Assembly: GCF_003628755.1 (NCBI RefSeq)
Contig: NZ_CP029256.1
Span: 2,747,585 to 2,811,584, forward strand
DNA length: 64,000 bases
Source: Christensenella minuta
GTDB taxonomy: Bacteria > Bacillota > Clostridia > Christensenellales > Christensenellaceae
Direction of reading: 5' to 3'
Positions 33,981-42,804 of the stretch are shown here, piece after piece. The notes beneath the pieces are model-generated. The model searched no databases. It was not told the origin of the DNA and saw only the letters and a program-made list of their open reading frames with translations. Both the position numbers and the translations under genes were made by a program. The first letter of the stretch is position 1. The number at the start of each line of letters is the position of its first letter.

Positions 33981-34754
33981 ATGGATTATAACCTGATTAC
34001 CCAAAGACAACAAGAAATCTATGACTTCATAGCAAACGCGAACGTAACGACGATCCAGGAGATCAGCGACGCGCTGAAGTTTTCACCCTCCACGATCCGC
34101 AGGGATCTGAAGGTGCTGGAAAAGGAAAAACGGATCCAGTCGTTTCACGGCGGAGTGTCGGTTAATACGGGTTATGGTTCCTTCATAGAACGTACATCGA
34201 AAAACAGCGAGGTTAAGAAAAAAATTGCCGAGGCCGCTGTCGAGCTGGTCGAGGACAACGATTTTATTTATGTCGGCGGCGGATCGACGACCTTTGAATT
34301 CGCAGCCATGCTGGGCCGGAGGTTTGACCTCAGCGGAGTCACGATCGTTTGCTCCGCAATGAACATCGCCCGATGCTTCGTAGCCAATAAGCAGTTTAAG
34401 ATCATCGTGCCCGGCGGCGAACTGGAAGCGGAAGACGAAAGCATGGCGTCGAAGATGACGATCGATATGCTCAGCCGTTATAATTTTACCAAGGCGTTCG
34501 TTGGTTCCCAGGCGATTAACGCCAAAAACGGTTACTCGATCCCACGGCTCAATCTCAGCGAGCTGAAGTCGATGATCGTGGAAAACAGCAAGGAACTGAT
34601 CCTGCTGTGCGACCATACAAAAATTGGCAAAGTAAGCGCCTATAAAGTTTGCGGCATTGATGGGGTGCATACTCTTATCACGGATTTTTTTGCGGAAAAT
34701 GAAGAAGAACTCCAGAAAATTGCAGATCATGGTGTAAAAGTCATACGTGTCTGA
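33981..34754 (+). CDS. DeoR-family transcriptional regulator
   Basis: 257 aa. N-terminal DeoR winged helix (ITQRQQEIYDFIANANVTTIQEISDALKFSPSTIRRDL) with the HGGVSVN hinge, and a C-terminal sugar-phosphate-sensing domain (VGGGSTTFEFA, ILLCDHTKIGK). It precedes a kinase, transporter and aldolase operon on the same strand and most likely represses it until a phosphorylated sugar appears. ATG 33981 is 10 bases after AAGGGAG. Confidence 0.92.
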   Translation: MDYNLITQRQQEIYDFIANANVTTIQEISDALKFSPSTIRRDLKVLEKEKRIQSFHGGVSVNTGYGSFIERTSKNSEVKKKIAEAAVELVEDNDFIYVGGGSTTFEFAAMLGRRFDLSGVTIVCSAMNIARCFVANKQFKIIVPGGELEAEDESMASKMTIDMLSRYNFTKAFVGSQAINAKNGYSIPRLNLSELKSMIVENSKELILLCDHTKIGKVSAYKVCGIDGVHTLITDFFAENEEELQKIADHGVKVIRV

Positions 34755-34861
34755 AATTTCCGGTTTTTATACGAATGTTTCTTTAGTGTTCCTTTTTTTT
34801 ACCAAAATGTGGAATAATCTAACCAGAATGGAAAATAATAGTCACGAGAAAGGGAAAAAGA

Positions 34862-36394
34862 ATGAGTAATCAGTATGTTTTGGCGCACGATTTTGGAACC
34901 AGCGGCGATAAAGCGTGCATTTTCGACATCGATGGCAATTTCCTTGCGGAGGCCTATTATCCGATTAAAACATATTATCCCCAGCCGGACTGGGCGGAGC
35001 AGCGCCCGGAGGAATGGTGGCAGGCCGTAAAAGACGCCACCCATGAGGTTGTGGCGAAATCCGGAGTGGCGCCGAAAGACGTAAAGGCGATTTCCTTCAG
35101 TTCGCACGGCATGACGGCGATTCCCGTCGATAAAGACGGAAACCTTCTCCTTGAGCAGGTCATGACGTGGATGGATGCACGGAGCACGCGGGAAGCGGAA
35201 TATATCCTCGGGCACATCGGGGCGCGCAAGCGTTACGAAAAGACGGGCAACAGCTTCGACGTCGCGTTGTACCCCTCTTCCAAGTTGCTGTGGATGAAGC
35301 GCAATCTGCCGGAGGTCTACAACAAGGCCGTCAAGTTCTTAAACCCGAAGGAGTACCTTGCCTACCGGATGACGGGAATCTACCGGAACACCGATTACGG
35401 CGACGCCGGGATGAGCGGGCTTTACAACATGAACACGCACAGGTGGGACGAAGAATTGATGCGTATTTCCGGCGTGGACGAAGAAAAGCTCCTGGTCCCC
35501 GCGGAAAATACGACGCCCGTCGGCAATCTTACGAAGCGGGCTGCAGCAGATATGGGCCTTACCACCGATACGCTGGTCGTCCTCGGCTCGTGGGACAATT
35601 ACGCCTGCGCCCTCGGCGGCGGGGTACGTAAGAAAAATACCTTTGTAACATGCCTGGGGACAGCCGGGTGGGTAGGCGTGAACAATGAAAAGCCCCTGAT
35701 CGCGGACGGCTTTATGTCTAATGTGGTCTATGTTGGAGACGGCACCTATTTCACCAGCGTGCATTCCCATTCCGCCTGCGCAGCCTATGAATGGGTGGTC
35801 CAGAACCTATGCGCAGACCTCAGGGAAAAGTATGGGAAACAGGTTCACGAAGCGGCTACGGAGCTGGCGGAGCAGGCGGGAGCCGGTGCGAACGGCGTTT
35901 TCTTCCTGCCGTCCATGTTCAGCGGAAATACGTTCTATTCCGATGCCAGCCTCGCAGGGAGCCTTGTCGGGCTGAAAATGCACCACACCAAGGCGGATAT
36001 CCTCCGGGCGGCAATGGAAGGCCCGGCGTTCGACCTGATGATGGGCGTGGATTTTTATAAAATGATGGGCGTAATGACGGACGAAGCGCGGCTCATTGGC
36101 GGCGGAGCGAACAACAGGCTGTGGATGCAGATACTGTCCAATATGTTCGGCGTCAAAATGATCCGCCCGAAAAACCTGCAATACATCGGCGCGCTCGGCG
36201 CGGCGCTCATCGCGGGCGTGGGTGCGGGCCTCATCAGCAGTTTCGACGCGGTAAGCGACGTCATCCAGCTTAGTGACAGCGCGCAGCCGGACGGCGGGGA
36301 GATGGAAAAATACAGGCGGCTTCTTCCGGTATTTAAGCATTTTTACGAAAGCCTGATGCCTGCATATAAAGAACTCAGTCAATTCACATTTTAA
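34862..36394 (+). CDS. FGGY-family carbohydrate kinase (xylulokinase-like)
   Basis: 510 aa, full length for the FGGY family. N-terminal ATPase-fold DFGTSGDKACIFD, substrate-side WMDAR and GSWDNYACALGGGV, and the C-terminal FGGY-like block RLIGGGANNRLWMQILSNMFG. It phosphorylates a pentulose, hexulose or polyol in the cytoplasm. In context it would act on the sugar brought in by the transporter encoded next, giving substrate to the DeoC-family aldolases. Exact sugar not determinable; LsrK (AI-2 kinase) is also FGGY but other Lsr markers are missing. Confidence 0.9.
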   Translation: MSNQYVLAHDFGTSGDKACIFDIDGNFLAEAYYPIKTYYPQPDWAEQRPEEWWQAVKDATHEVVAKSGVAPKDVKAISFSSHGMTAIPVDKDGNLLLEQVMTWMDARSTREAEYILGHIGARKRYEKTGNSFDVALYPSSKLLWMKRNLPEVYNKAVKFLNPKEYLAYRMTGIYRNTDYGDAGMSGLYNMNTHRWDEELMRISGVDEEKLLVPAENTTPVGNLTKRAAADMGLTTDTLVVLGSWDNYACALGGGVRKKNTFVTCLGTAGWVGVNNEKPLIADGFMSNVVYVGDGTYFTSVHSHSACAAYEWVVQNLCADLREKYGKQVHEAATELAEQAGAGANGVFFLPSMFSGNTFYSDASLAGSLVGLKMHHTKADILRAAMEGPAFDLMMGVDFYKMMGVMTDEARLIGGGANNRLWMQILSNMFGVKMIRPKNLQYIGALGAALIAGVGAGLISSFDAVSDVIQLSDSAQPDGGEMEKYRRLLPVFKHFYESLMPAYKELSQFTF

Positions 36395-36408
36395 GGGGGA
36401 TAACGTGT

Positions 36409-37383
36409 ATGTGGAATTTCACAACAGGAGCGGATGCCGCTCCAAAGAGCATCAAAAAAACCAATAAAAAAACATTTAACGAACTTGGGATACTGATCGT
36501 GCTGGCCGCGCTGTGCGTCTTCATCGGCCTGTTTAACCCGGTATTCTTCACCGCGACAAATGCGATCAACGTACTGCGCCAGATTTCCGTTATGGGCATC
36601 ATCGCCGTGGGCGAAGCGTTCGTCATCATCACAAGCGGCATCGACCTTTCCGTCGGCAGCTTTATCTCCCTGGGCGGCGTGAGCTGCGCCGCGCTGATCG
36701 TGGCGGGGGTCAACCCGTGGCTCGGCCTCGTCCTTGCGCTCGCACTGGGAGCGGGTCTTGGCTTTGCGTCCGGCCTGTGTGTGGTCAAACTGAAGCTCAA
36801 CCCGTTCATCACGACGCTGGCAATGCTCAATATTGTAAAAGGGATCTCTTATCTGATCTCCGGCGGGCTGCCGATCGATTTCGATAACCCTGTCGCCGTC
36901 CTCGGCGGGACGGTAGGACCGATTCCCGTACCCGTTATCCTGATGTTCATTATCATCGTGATCGGGCATATCGTCCTCACAAAAACGGAATTCGGCCGCA
37001 ACATATTCGCCGTAGGCGGAAACGAGAAGGCAGCGAAGCTTTCGGGCATCCGCGTAGACCGCGTTAAATTTGCGGTATATGCCATCACTGGCGTGCTTGC
37101 CGCTTTTGCCGGCATCATCACGGCAGGCAACCTGAACTCTGCGGATACCGCGGCCGGTTCGGGCATGGAGCTCGACGTGATCGCCGCGTCGGTAATCGGC
37201 GGATGCAGCCTTTCGGGCGGCCAGGGCTCTATCGTCGGCGTACTGATCGGCGCGGGCATCCTCGGCGTTATCCGCAACGGCTTCGTGCTGCTGATGGTTT
37301 CCAACTATTGGCAGATGATTACGATCGGCCTTGTTATCATCGCGGCCTGCGCATTCGATATGTTCCGCCGCAGCAAGCAGTAA
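36409..37383 (+). CDS. Sugar ABC transporter permease, RbsC-like
   Basis: 324-aa membrane subunit of transporter 3. Signature TSGIDLSVGSFISLGG, cytoplasmic loop GGNEKAAKLSGIRVDR, and IGGCSLSGGQGS near the C-terminus. AAGGGGG lies 9 bases before ATG 36409, and the gene starts 14 bases after the kinase, so the kinase is co-transcribed with the transporter. Confidence 0.94.
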   Translation: MWNFTTGADAAPKSIKKTNKKTFNELGILIVLAALCVFIGLFNPVFFTATNAINVLRQISVMGIIAVGEAFVIITSGIDLSVGSFISLGGVSCAALIVAGVNPWLGLVLALALGAGLGFASGLCVVKLKLNPFITTLAMLNIVKGISYLISGGLPIDFDNPVAVLGGTVGPIPVPVILMFIIIVIGHIVLTKTEFGRNIFAVGGNEKAAKLSGIRVDRVKFAVYAITGVLAAFAGIITAGNLNSADTAAGSGMELDVIAASVIGGCSLSGGQGSIVGVLIGAGILGVIRNGFVLLMVSNYWQMITIGLVIIAACAFDMFRRSKQ

Positions 37384-37393
37384 GGAGGCGCGT

Positions 37394-38932
37394 ATGGAAA
37401 ATTCGGAACTGCTCCGCGTAGAACATATTTCCAAATCGTTCCCGGGCGTAAAAGTGCTAAACGATATCAACATCGATTTCCGCAAAGGAGAAGTCCACGC
37501 GATACTCGGGGAGAACGGCGCCGGGAAATCTACCCTGATGAACATCCTGTTCGGTTATTACCGCGCGGAAGAAGGCAGCCTGATCTGGGAAGGGAAAAAG
37601 GTATCGCTGCATTCGCCGCTCGAGGCCCAGCATATCGGCATCTCTATGATCCACCAGGAAAATTCACTGGTTCCTTACCTTAGTGTAATGGACAATATCT
37701 ACCTCGGGCATTATCCCAAAAACGGGGCGTTTATCGACAAGCGTAAACTGCGGGAAAATGCCGTGGACCTGCTCAGGGAGCTTGAGGTGCCGGATATCGG
37801 ACCGGATACCCCGGTGGAAAAACTGAGCGTAGCGCAAAAGCAGCTTGTCGAGATCGTGAAGGCGCTGTCCTTAAAACCAAAGCTGCTGATGATGGACGAA
37901 CCAACCGCGGCCCTCACGGCCAAGGAAACACATACGCTGATGAATATCATCGGCAAGCTGCGCAGGGAAGGGACCGCCATCGTTTATGTATCGCACCGCA
38001 TGGAAGAGGTGTTTGAGGTAGCCGACAAGATCACCGTCCTGCGCGACGGCGTTATGATTAAAACAGTCGACAAAACGGATATCGATATCGACGAGGCAGT
38101 CCGCCTGATGGTGGGACGCGATCTTGAAAACCAGATGAGTAGTATGGAGAAGCGCGACCCGGCAAGCATCAGCAGCGAGGTAATCCTCGAGGTGCGCGGC
38201 CTGAGCCGGAAGAACAAGTTCGAGGATATCAGTTTTGCCGCGCGCAAAGGCGAGATACTTGGGTTCGGGGGACTCGTGGGCGCGGGGCGGAGCGAGTTGA
38301 TGGAATCCATCTTCGGCTTCGACAAGATCGACAGCGGCGAGGTGCTTATTAAGGGCCGGGTCGTGCAAATCAAAAGCCCTTACGACGCGGCAAGATACAA
38401 ACTGGCGCTGGTGCCGGAGGAGCGCAAGGTAAAAGGCCTGTTCCCAGACCTGAGCGTGGGCGACAACATCAACATCGCAAGCTACAAAAAACTGAAAAAA
38501 GGGAAGCTGATTGATAAGAAGCTGGAGACGGAAGCGGCCCAAAGATATGTGGAAAAGCTGAATATCAAAACGACAAACACCAGGAAGCGCATCGGCGACC
38601 TCTCGGGCGGCAACCAGCAGAAGGCGGTACTTTCAAGGTGGTTGCAGACAGAGCCGGAGATTCTGATCCTCGACGAACCGACACACGGGATCGACGTAGG
38701 GGCAAAAGCCGAAATCTACGGGATCATCCGCGATCTGGCGGACCAGGGCATCACCATCCTGCTGATCTCGTCCGAGCTTCCGGAGCTGCTGATGCTCAGC
38801 GACAGGATCGTCGTCATGAGCATGGGCAAGATAAGCGGCATCGTGGAACCGCAGGATTATTCCGAGGAAAATATCATGATGCACGCTACAGGGCAAAAGA
38901 AATCCAATTTAAGCGAACGCTTAAAAAAATAA
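37394..38932 (+). CDS. Sugar ABC transporter ATP-binding protein, RbsA-like
   Basis: 512-aa tandem ATPase. First domain: GENGAGKST Walker A, SVAQKQLVEIVKAL signature and LLMMDEPTAAL Walker B. Second domain: GLVGAGRSE, LSGGNQQK, LILDEPTHGIDVG. This is the normal RbsA pattern with an active first and modified second site. ATG 37394 follows AAGGAGG, 10 bases after the permease stop. Compare with the orphan ATPase at 44979-46469, where the first site is damaged. Confidence 0.95.
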   Translation: MENSELLRVEHISKSFPGVKVLNDINIDFRKGEVHAILGENGAGKSTLMNILFGYYRAEEGSLIWEGKKVSLHSPLEAQHIGISMIHQENSLVPYLSVMDNIYLGHYPKNGAFIDKRKLRENAVDLLRELEVPDIGPDTPVEKLSVAQKQLVEIVKALSLKPKLLMMDEPTAALTAKETHTLMNIIGKLRREGTAIVYVSHRMEEVFEVADKITVLRDGVMIKTVDKTDIDIDEAVRLMVGRDLENQMSSMEKRDPASISSEVILEVRGLSRKNKFEDISFAARKGEILGFGGLVGAGRSELMESIFGFDKIDSGEVLIKGRVVQIKSPYDAARYKLALVPEERKVKGLFPDLSVGDNINIASYKKLKKGKLIDKKLETEAAQRYVEKLNIKTTNTRKRIGDLSGGNQQKAVLSRWLQTEPEILILDEPTHGIDVGAKAEIYGIIRDLADQGITILLISSELPELLMLSDRIVVMSMGKISGIVEPQDYSEENIMMHATGQKKSNLSERLKK

Positions 38933-38950
38933 AAACTTCAGGAGGAAAAA

Positions 38951-40060
38951 ATGAAAAAGATTATCAGTCTGATTGTGGTAGCAGTTCTGCTGGCAACGGT
39001 CGCATTCGCCGGCTGTGCACAGCAAGCGCCCGCTGCCAGCGAAGAGCCTTCCCAGTCCGCGGAAGCTTCCGAGTCCGCAGCACCGGAAGAATCCACGGGG
39101 GCGGAAGCGTCCGCAGGCGCCGCAGATGCCGGCTCTTACGAGTGGAAGCAGGTCGGCGAAGTCGAGAATGTGAAGATCGTCGAGCAGGAACCGGAAAAGC
39201 CGTTGCGCTTTGCCTTCCTTGGCTTCCAGAACAACCCGTTCTGGAATCTCGTACAGGATGGCGTGGCGGAAGCGACGGAATTCCTTGCCGGACATAATGT
39301 AACGATCGACAACATCAACCTCGGCGAGAACATCGACGCGACGGTCATCAACAACGGTCTTGAAGCGGCGGTTGCGCAGCAGTATGACGGGATCGTAACG
39401 ACGCCCTTCGTAACCGGCGTGGAAAACTATATCGATGCGGCGGTCGATGCGGGTATCCCGGTCGTGACCCTTTACGGAGAAAGCGAAAAACCGAGCAAGC
39501 GGTTCGTATTCATCGGACAGGACAATAAGGAAGCGGGCCAGACGGTTGCGGAAGCAATGGACGAAGCCCTCGGCGGAGAGCAGGGAGCGAAATTCGCGAT
39601 CATCACGGCTTCCTTCACGATGGAAAACCTTGAGATCAAGCGGAACACCGTAAAAGATTACCTCGAATCCAAAGGCTATGTCAGCGTGGGCGATTTTGAG
39701 GCGAACGACAGCGCAGACCAGACCTACACGCTCACGAAGGACATCCTGACGGCAAACCCGGACGTCAAAGCGATCTACTGCGTGGCAGGCGGCCCTTACG
39801 GTGCACCGAAGGCAATTGCGGATGCCGGTAAGACGGGCGAAGTATTCGTCATAGGCCACGACGAAACCGCTGAAAACCTGGGCTATGTGCGTACGGGAGA
39901 GATGACGGTCATTGGGCAGAACCCAACGGGCGTATCGTTTGACGGGTTTATGTATCTGTACAACAAGGTAGTAGCGGGCCAGGATCCGGAAGAAGCAGTG
40001 CTTGCTTCCCATTCCATGATTATTGATAAAGACAATGTGAACGAGTTATTCCCAGAATAA
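38951..40060 (+). CDS. Sugar-binding lipoprotein of ABC operon 3
   Basis: 369-aa binding protein. Lipobox VAFAGC with Cys22, a Glu/Ser/Ala-rich linker to about residue 60, then an RbsB-like domain (LRFAFLGFQNNPFWNLVQDG, later VIGHDETAENLGYVRTGEM). AGGAGG precedes ATG 38951. It is last of the transporter genes and is followed by a strong stem-loop before the aldolase genes. Confidence 0.92.
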   Translation: MKKIISLIVVAVLLATVAFAGCAQQAPAASEEPSQSAEASESAAPEESTGAEASAGAADAGSYEWKQVGEVENVKIVEQEPEKPLRFAFLGFQNNPFWNLVQDGVAEATEFLAGHNVTIDNINLGENIDATVINNGLEAAVAQQYDGIVTTPFVTGVENYIDAAVDAGIPVVTLYGESEKPSKRFVFIGQDNKEAGQTVAEAMDEALGGEQGAKFAIITASFTMENLEIKRNTVKDYLESKGYVSVGDFEANDSADQTYTLTKDILTANPDVKAIYCVAGGPYGAPKAIADAGKTGEVFVIGHDETAENLGYVRTGEMTVIGQNPTGVSFDGFMYLYNKVVAGQDPEEAVLASHSMIIDKDNVNELFPE

Positions 40061-40097
40061 TAGAAAATTATCGTCTGGGCCCACCACAAGTAAGGAC

Positions 40098-40127
40098 ATT
40101 CCGCGGGACAAAACCGTCCCGCGGGAT
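40098..40127. repeat. Intercistronic stem-loop after binding-protein gene 3
   Basis: CCGCGGGAC (40101-40109) pairs with GTCCCGCGG (40116-40124) across AAAACC; three more weaker pairs extend it to 12. No T-run follows. It lies in the 167-bp gap between transporter and aldolase genes and may separate high binding-protein expression from lower aldolase expression. Confidence 0.75.
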
Positions 40128-40227
40128 GAGTGTGGGTAAAAGCCGGACCGGACGGAATCGAATTTGTATACGACAGGCCATGCCTGTGAAATAAATTTAA
40201 AACGAAATAAGCCAGGAGGAATTTATC

Positions 40228-40908
40228 ATGAATGCAAGAGAAGCGGCGCGCCTGATCGATATCAGCGCGGTAAGGACGCATCACACGATGAGTGACATCG
40301 AGGAGATCGTAGGGTACGCAAAGGAATATAAATTCATCAACGTGCACGTACTGCCGAACTGGATGAAGCAGCTTTCGGAAATGCTGAAGGACGTAGAAGG
40401 GGTGTATGCGGGAGGGCCGGTGGGATTTCCGTCCGGAGCGCATAAAACGGAGACGAAGGTCGTCGAGGCGAAGGGACTGATCGAGGACGGCATCGAGGAA
40501 ATGGACATCGTGATGAACGTAGGACGATTCAAAAACAAGGAATACGGTTATGTGCTGAAAGAACTGAGGGAGATCATAGGGCTTGCGAAAAACGCGGGGC
40601 GTCCGATTCTCACGAAGGTGCTGATCGAGCTGAATTGCCTGACGGAAGAGGAAGCGGACAAGGCGTGCGAGATCGTCGTGTCAAGCGGAGCGGATTTTCT
40701 GAAGACGGGAACAGGCTGGGTGCCGGGAGACGCGAATATCGAACGGATCCGCAGGATAAAGAAGAACCTGGCGGGAACGGGGATGAAGGTAAAGGCGGCG
40801 GGAGGCATCCGCACGCGTGAGGAATTCGACGAGCTTCTGGAGATGGGAGTAGAGCGCTTCGGCATCAACACGCAGTCGGCGATCGAGATCGTAAAATCGT
40901 TTGAATAA
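40228..40908 (+). CDS. DeoC-family aldolase, canonical active site
   Basis: 226 aa, typical for deoxyribose-phosphate aldolase. The Schiff-base lysine is Lys159 in DFLKTGTGW; the relay Asp sits in EEMDIVMNVGRF and the second lysine in MKVKAAGGIRT, so all three E. coli DeoC catalytic residues have counterparts. It is the first of three tandem DeoC paralogues. Likely cleaves a 2-deoxy-type or related sugar phosphate to an aldehyde and glyceraldehyde-3-phosphate or a similar product. AGGAGG lies upstream of ATG 40228. Confidence 0.88.
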   Translation: MNAREAARLIDISAVRTHHTMSDIEEIVGYAKEYKFINVHVLPNWMKQLSEMLKDVEGVYAGGPVGFPSGAHKTETKVVEAKGLIEDGIEEMDIVMNVGRFKNKEYGYVLKELREIIGLAKNAGRPILTKVLIELNCLTEEEADKACEIVVSSGADFLKTGTGWVPGDANIERIRRIKKNLAGTGMKVKAAGGIRTREEFDELLEMGVERFGINTQSAIEIVKSFE

Positions 40909-40920
40909 GGAGAGGCGGAA

Positions 40921-41607
40921 ATGACAGCAAAAGAATTAGGCAGGATCATGGGAGGCCGTATCCTGGAAAGCTATTATGATTATGCACACGTATCCAACCT
41001 GGTATACGAGGCGCTCGACCTGGGATTCGAGTGCATCCAGGTATTCCCCAATATGCTTCCCAAGGTAAAGGAAGTCCTGAACGGACGCGGCCTTGAGGTC
41101 TGCGCGGTGGTTTCCTATCCTCATGGAATATTCCTGCCGGAGCAGAAGGCGTTTGAAATCAAAGACGCCATCGAAGCGGGCGCGACGCAGATCGAATTCG
41201 TGGTACACAACATCAATGTTCGCTCCGGCAACTGGGAGCTCGTGCGCGATGAGTTCCGGGCCTGCCGTCAGGCGGCGGGCAGCCACGTCCTGAAGGCGAT
41301 CCTTGAATGCGAATGGCTGACGGACGAAATGATCCGCAAGGTGTGCGGGATCGCGGCGGAAGAGAAGATCGACCGCGTATGCACTTCGATCGGCGTATAC
41401 ACGCGGCCGGACGAAAACAAGAACGATATGCTGATCGGCGTGGAGCCTGAGGATGTGCGGAAGGTGAAGGCCGCCGTACAGGGAAAGGTGAAAGTCGTTG
41501 CGCAGGGAAATATCGACAGCGTTTCCAAATGCAGGGAATTGCTGGACGCGGGCGCGGATTATATCAGCTCGGAATTTGCGGCGGATATACTGCGCAGCTG
41601 GGAATAA
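40921..41607 (+). CDS. DeoC-superfamily paralogue lacking both catalytic lysines
   Basis: 228-aa TIM barrel clearly alignable with its neighbours (KAILECEWLTDEMIRKV matches the KVLIELNCLTEEEADKA stretch). By eye, the Schiff-base Lys is Cys154 in DRVCTSIGV, the relay Asp is Glu in QIEFVVHN, and the second Lys is Val in KVVAQGNID. Class I aldolase chemistry therefore looks impossible; it may be a lyase or isomerase with other chemistry, or a structural partner of the flanking paralogues. It starts 12 bases after the first paralogue. Confidence 0.75.
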   Translation: MTAKELGRIMGGRILESYYDYAHVSNLVYEALDLGFECIQVFPNMLPKVKEVLNGRGLEVCAVVSYPHGIFLPEQKAFEIKDAIEAGATQIEFVVHNINVRSGNWELVRDEFRACRQAAGSHVLKAILECEWLTDEMIRKVCGIAAEEKIDRVCTSIGVYTRPDENKNDMLIGVEPEDVRKVKAAVQGKVKVVAQGNIDSVSKCRELLDAGADYISSEFAADILRSWE

Positions 41608-41620
41608 ACGGGAGGAAACT

Positions 41621-42349
41621 ATGTACGACAGAGATTTTGTAAAACGGGCGATCACTTCGCCGTTCGTTTCATACCTATCGGAAGATATCGTAAGGCAGGA
41701 GTTGGTGGACGGCTACAAGAACAGCATCCGGTCGGCGATCATTGCCCCCGGACAGTGCGACCTCATCAACGAGGTCAAGGTGGAATACGGTAACGGCTAT
41801 TCCAGGACCGGGATGGTCGTTGGGTATCCCTACGGCGGGATGTCTACGAATATGAAGGTATACCTGACCAAATATGCAAGGGAAAAGCATCTTGACGAAG
41901 TCGACGTAGGCTTCAATGTGACGGCGGCCGCTTCAAGGGATTTCGATAAGGTGCGGGAAGAAATGAAGCAGATCGTGGAAGCGGCAGGCGGGGAAGTCAA
42001 GGTAATCCCCATGCTGTGGATGGTCAAGTTTCCCTTCGAGATCGTGGACGAGCTGTGCCGGATTTATGTCGATCTCGGAATCACCTCCGTAAAAACGAGC
42101 GCGGGTATCCATTTTGGGCGGATGCAGGTAGAGCATATCGAATGGCTGTGCAACAATTGGGGCGATCAGCTGGAGATCGAGGTTGCCGGGAAGGTGCGTT
42201 CGCGTGAGATCGCGGAACGAATGATCGAAGCGGGCGCGCGGTTCTTCCACATGGGAAGTTGGCGGCGCCTCGGCGGAATCGGACAGGATATCCAGTTCGA
42301 TTTCAACACCAAGGAAACAAAATACGGGGAATACAAGGAAGCGGAATAA
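41621..42349 (+). CDS. DeoC-superfamily paralogue with Schiff-base lysine but altered second site
   Basis: 242 aa. Lys158 in SVKTSAGIHFG corresponds to the Schiff-base lysine, and Asp in DEVDVGFNV to the relay Asp. The second lysine position is Glu in EIEVAGKVRS. The N-terminus (YDRDFVKRAITSPFVSYLS) is longer than in classical DeoC, as is a C-terminal tail after MGSWRRLGG. Probably an active aldolase of different specificity. ATG 41621 follows GGGAGG, 13 bases after the second paralogue. Confidence 0.78.
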   Translation: MYDRDFVKRAITSPFVSYLSEDIVRQELVDGYKNSIRSAIIAPGQCDLINEVKVEYGNGYSRTGMVVGYPYGGMSTNMKVYLTKYAREKHLDEVDVGFNVTAAASRDFDKVREEMKQIVEAAGGEVKVIPMLWMVKFPFEIVDELCRIYVDLGITSVKTSAGIHFGRMQVEHIEWLCNNWGDQLEIEVAGKVRSREIAERMIEAGARFFHMGSWRRLGGIGQDIQFDFNTKETKYGEYKEAE

Positions 42350-42384
42350 AACGGGCCCGGGTCTTGAAAAGGGGGAAAGGGCAA

Positions 42385-42774
42385 ATGAAGATAAACCATG
42401 CGCATCACATTGCCGTCAATACGATGGAGATCGAACGGGCGGTGGAGTTTTACCGGGATATCCTCGGGTTCCGGGAGGTGCGGCGGGCCGATATGGGGCC
42501 GTGCACCCTCGTCTATATGGAGATTTCGGAAAATATGTATATGGAGTTGTTCGACCTGCGCGGCGGCACGGAAGACGGGCAAACCGCCGAAAACCGGCGC
42601 GGCCTGCGCCACATTGCTTTCGATGTGGACGACGTGCGCGCGTGGGACGCGTTCCTCAGAGAAAAGGGAGTGCCCTTTGTACAGGAACTGTCCGAGATGC
42701 CGCAGATCGGCAAACGCGCCATCCTGGTTTCCGATCCGGACGGCGTGGTAGTGGAACTTTGCGAATCCCTCTGA
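42385..42774 (+). CDS. VOC superfamily protein
   Basis: 129-aa glyoxalase-fold protein. Candidate ligands: His in AHHIAVNT, Glu in MYMELFDL, His in LRHIAFDV and Glu in VVVELCES, matching the four-ligand glyoxalase/epimerase layout. It sits between the aldolases and a ketose epimerase, so methylglyoxal or lactaldehyde detoxification, or isomerisation of an aldolase product, is plausible. ATG 42385 lies about 9 bases after GGGGGAAAGGG. Confidence 0.82.
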   Translation: MKINHAHHIAVNTMEIERAVEFYRDILGFREVRRADMGPCTLVYMEISENMYMELFDLRGGTEDGQTAENRRGLRHIAFDVDDVRAWDAFLREKGVPFVQELSEMPQIGKRAILVSDPDGVVVELCESL

Positions 42775-42804
42775 GCGGAATCACGGAAAATCAGGAGAAA
42801 GAAA

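Noticed and set aside
34862-41607. An Lsr (autoinducer-2) operon, because of FGGY kinase, RbsABC transporter and aldolases
   Set aside because: There is no LsrG-like protein, the regulator is DeoR- rather than LsrR-type, and the aldolases are short DeoC forms rather than LsrF.
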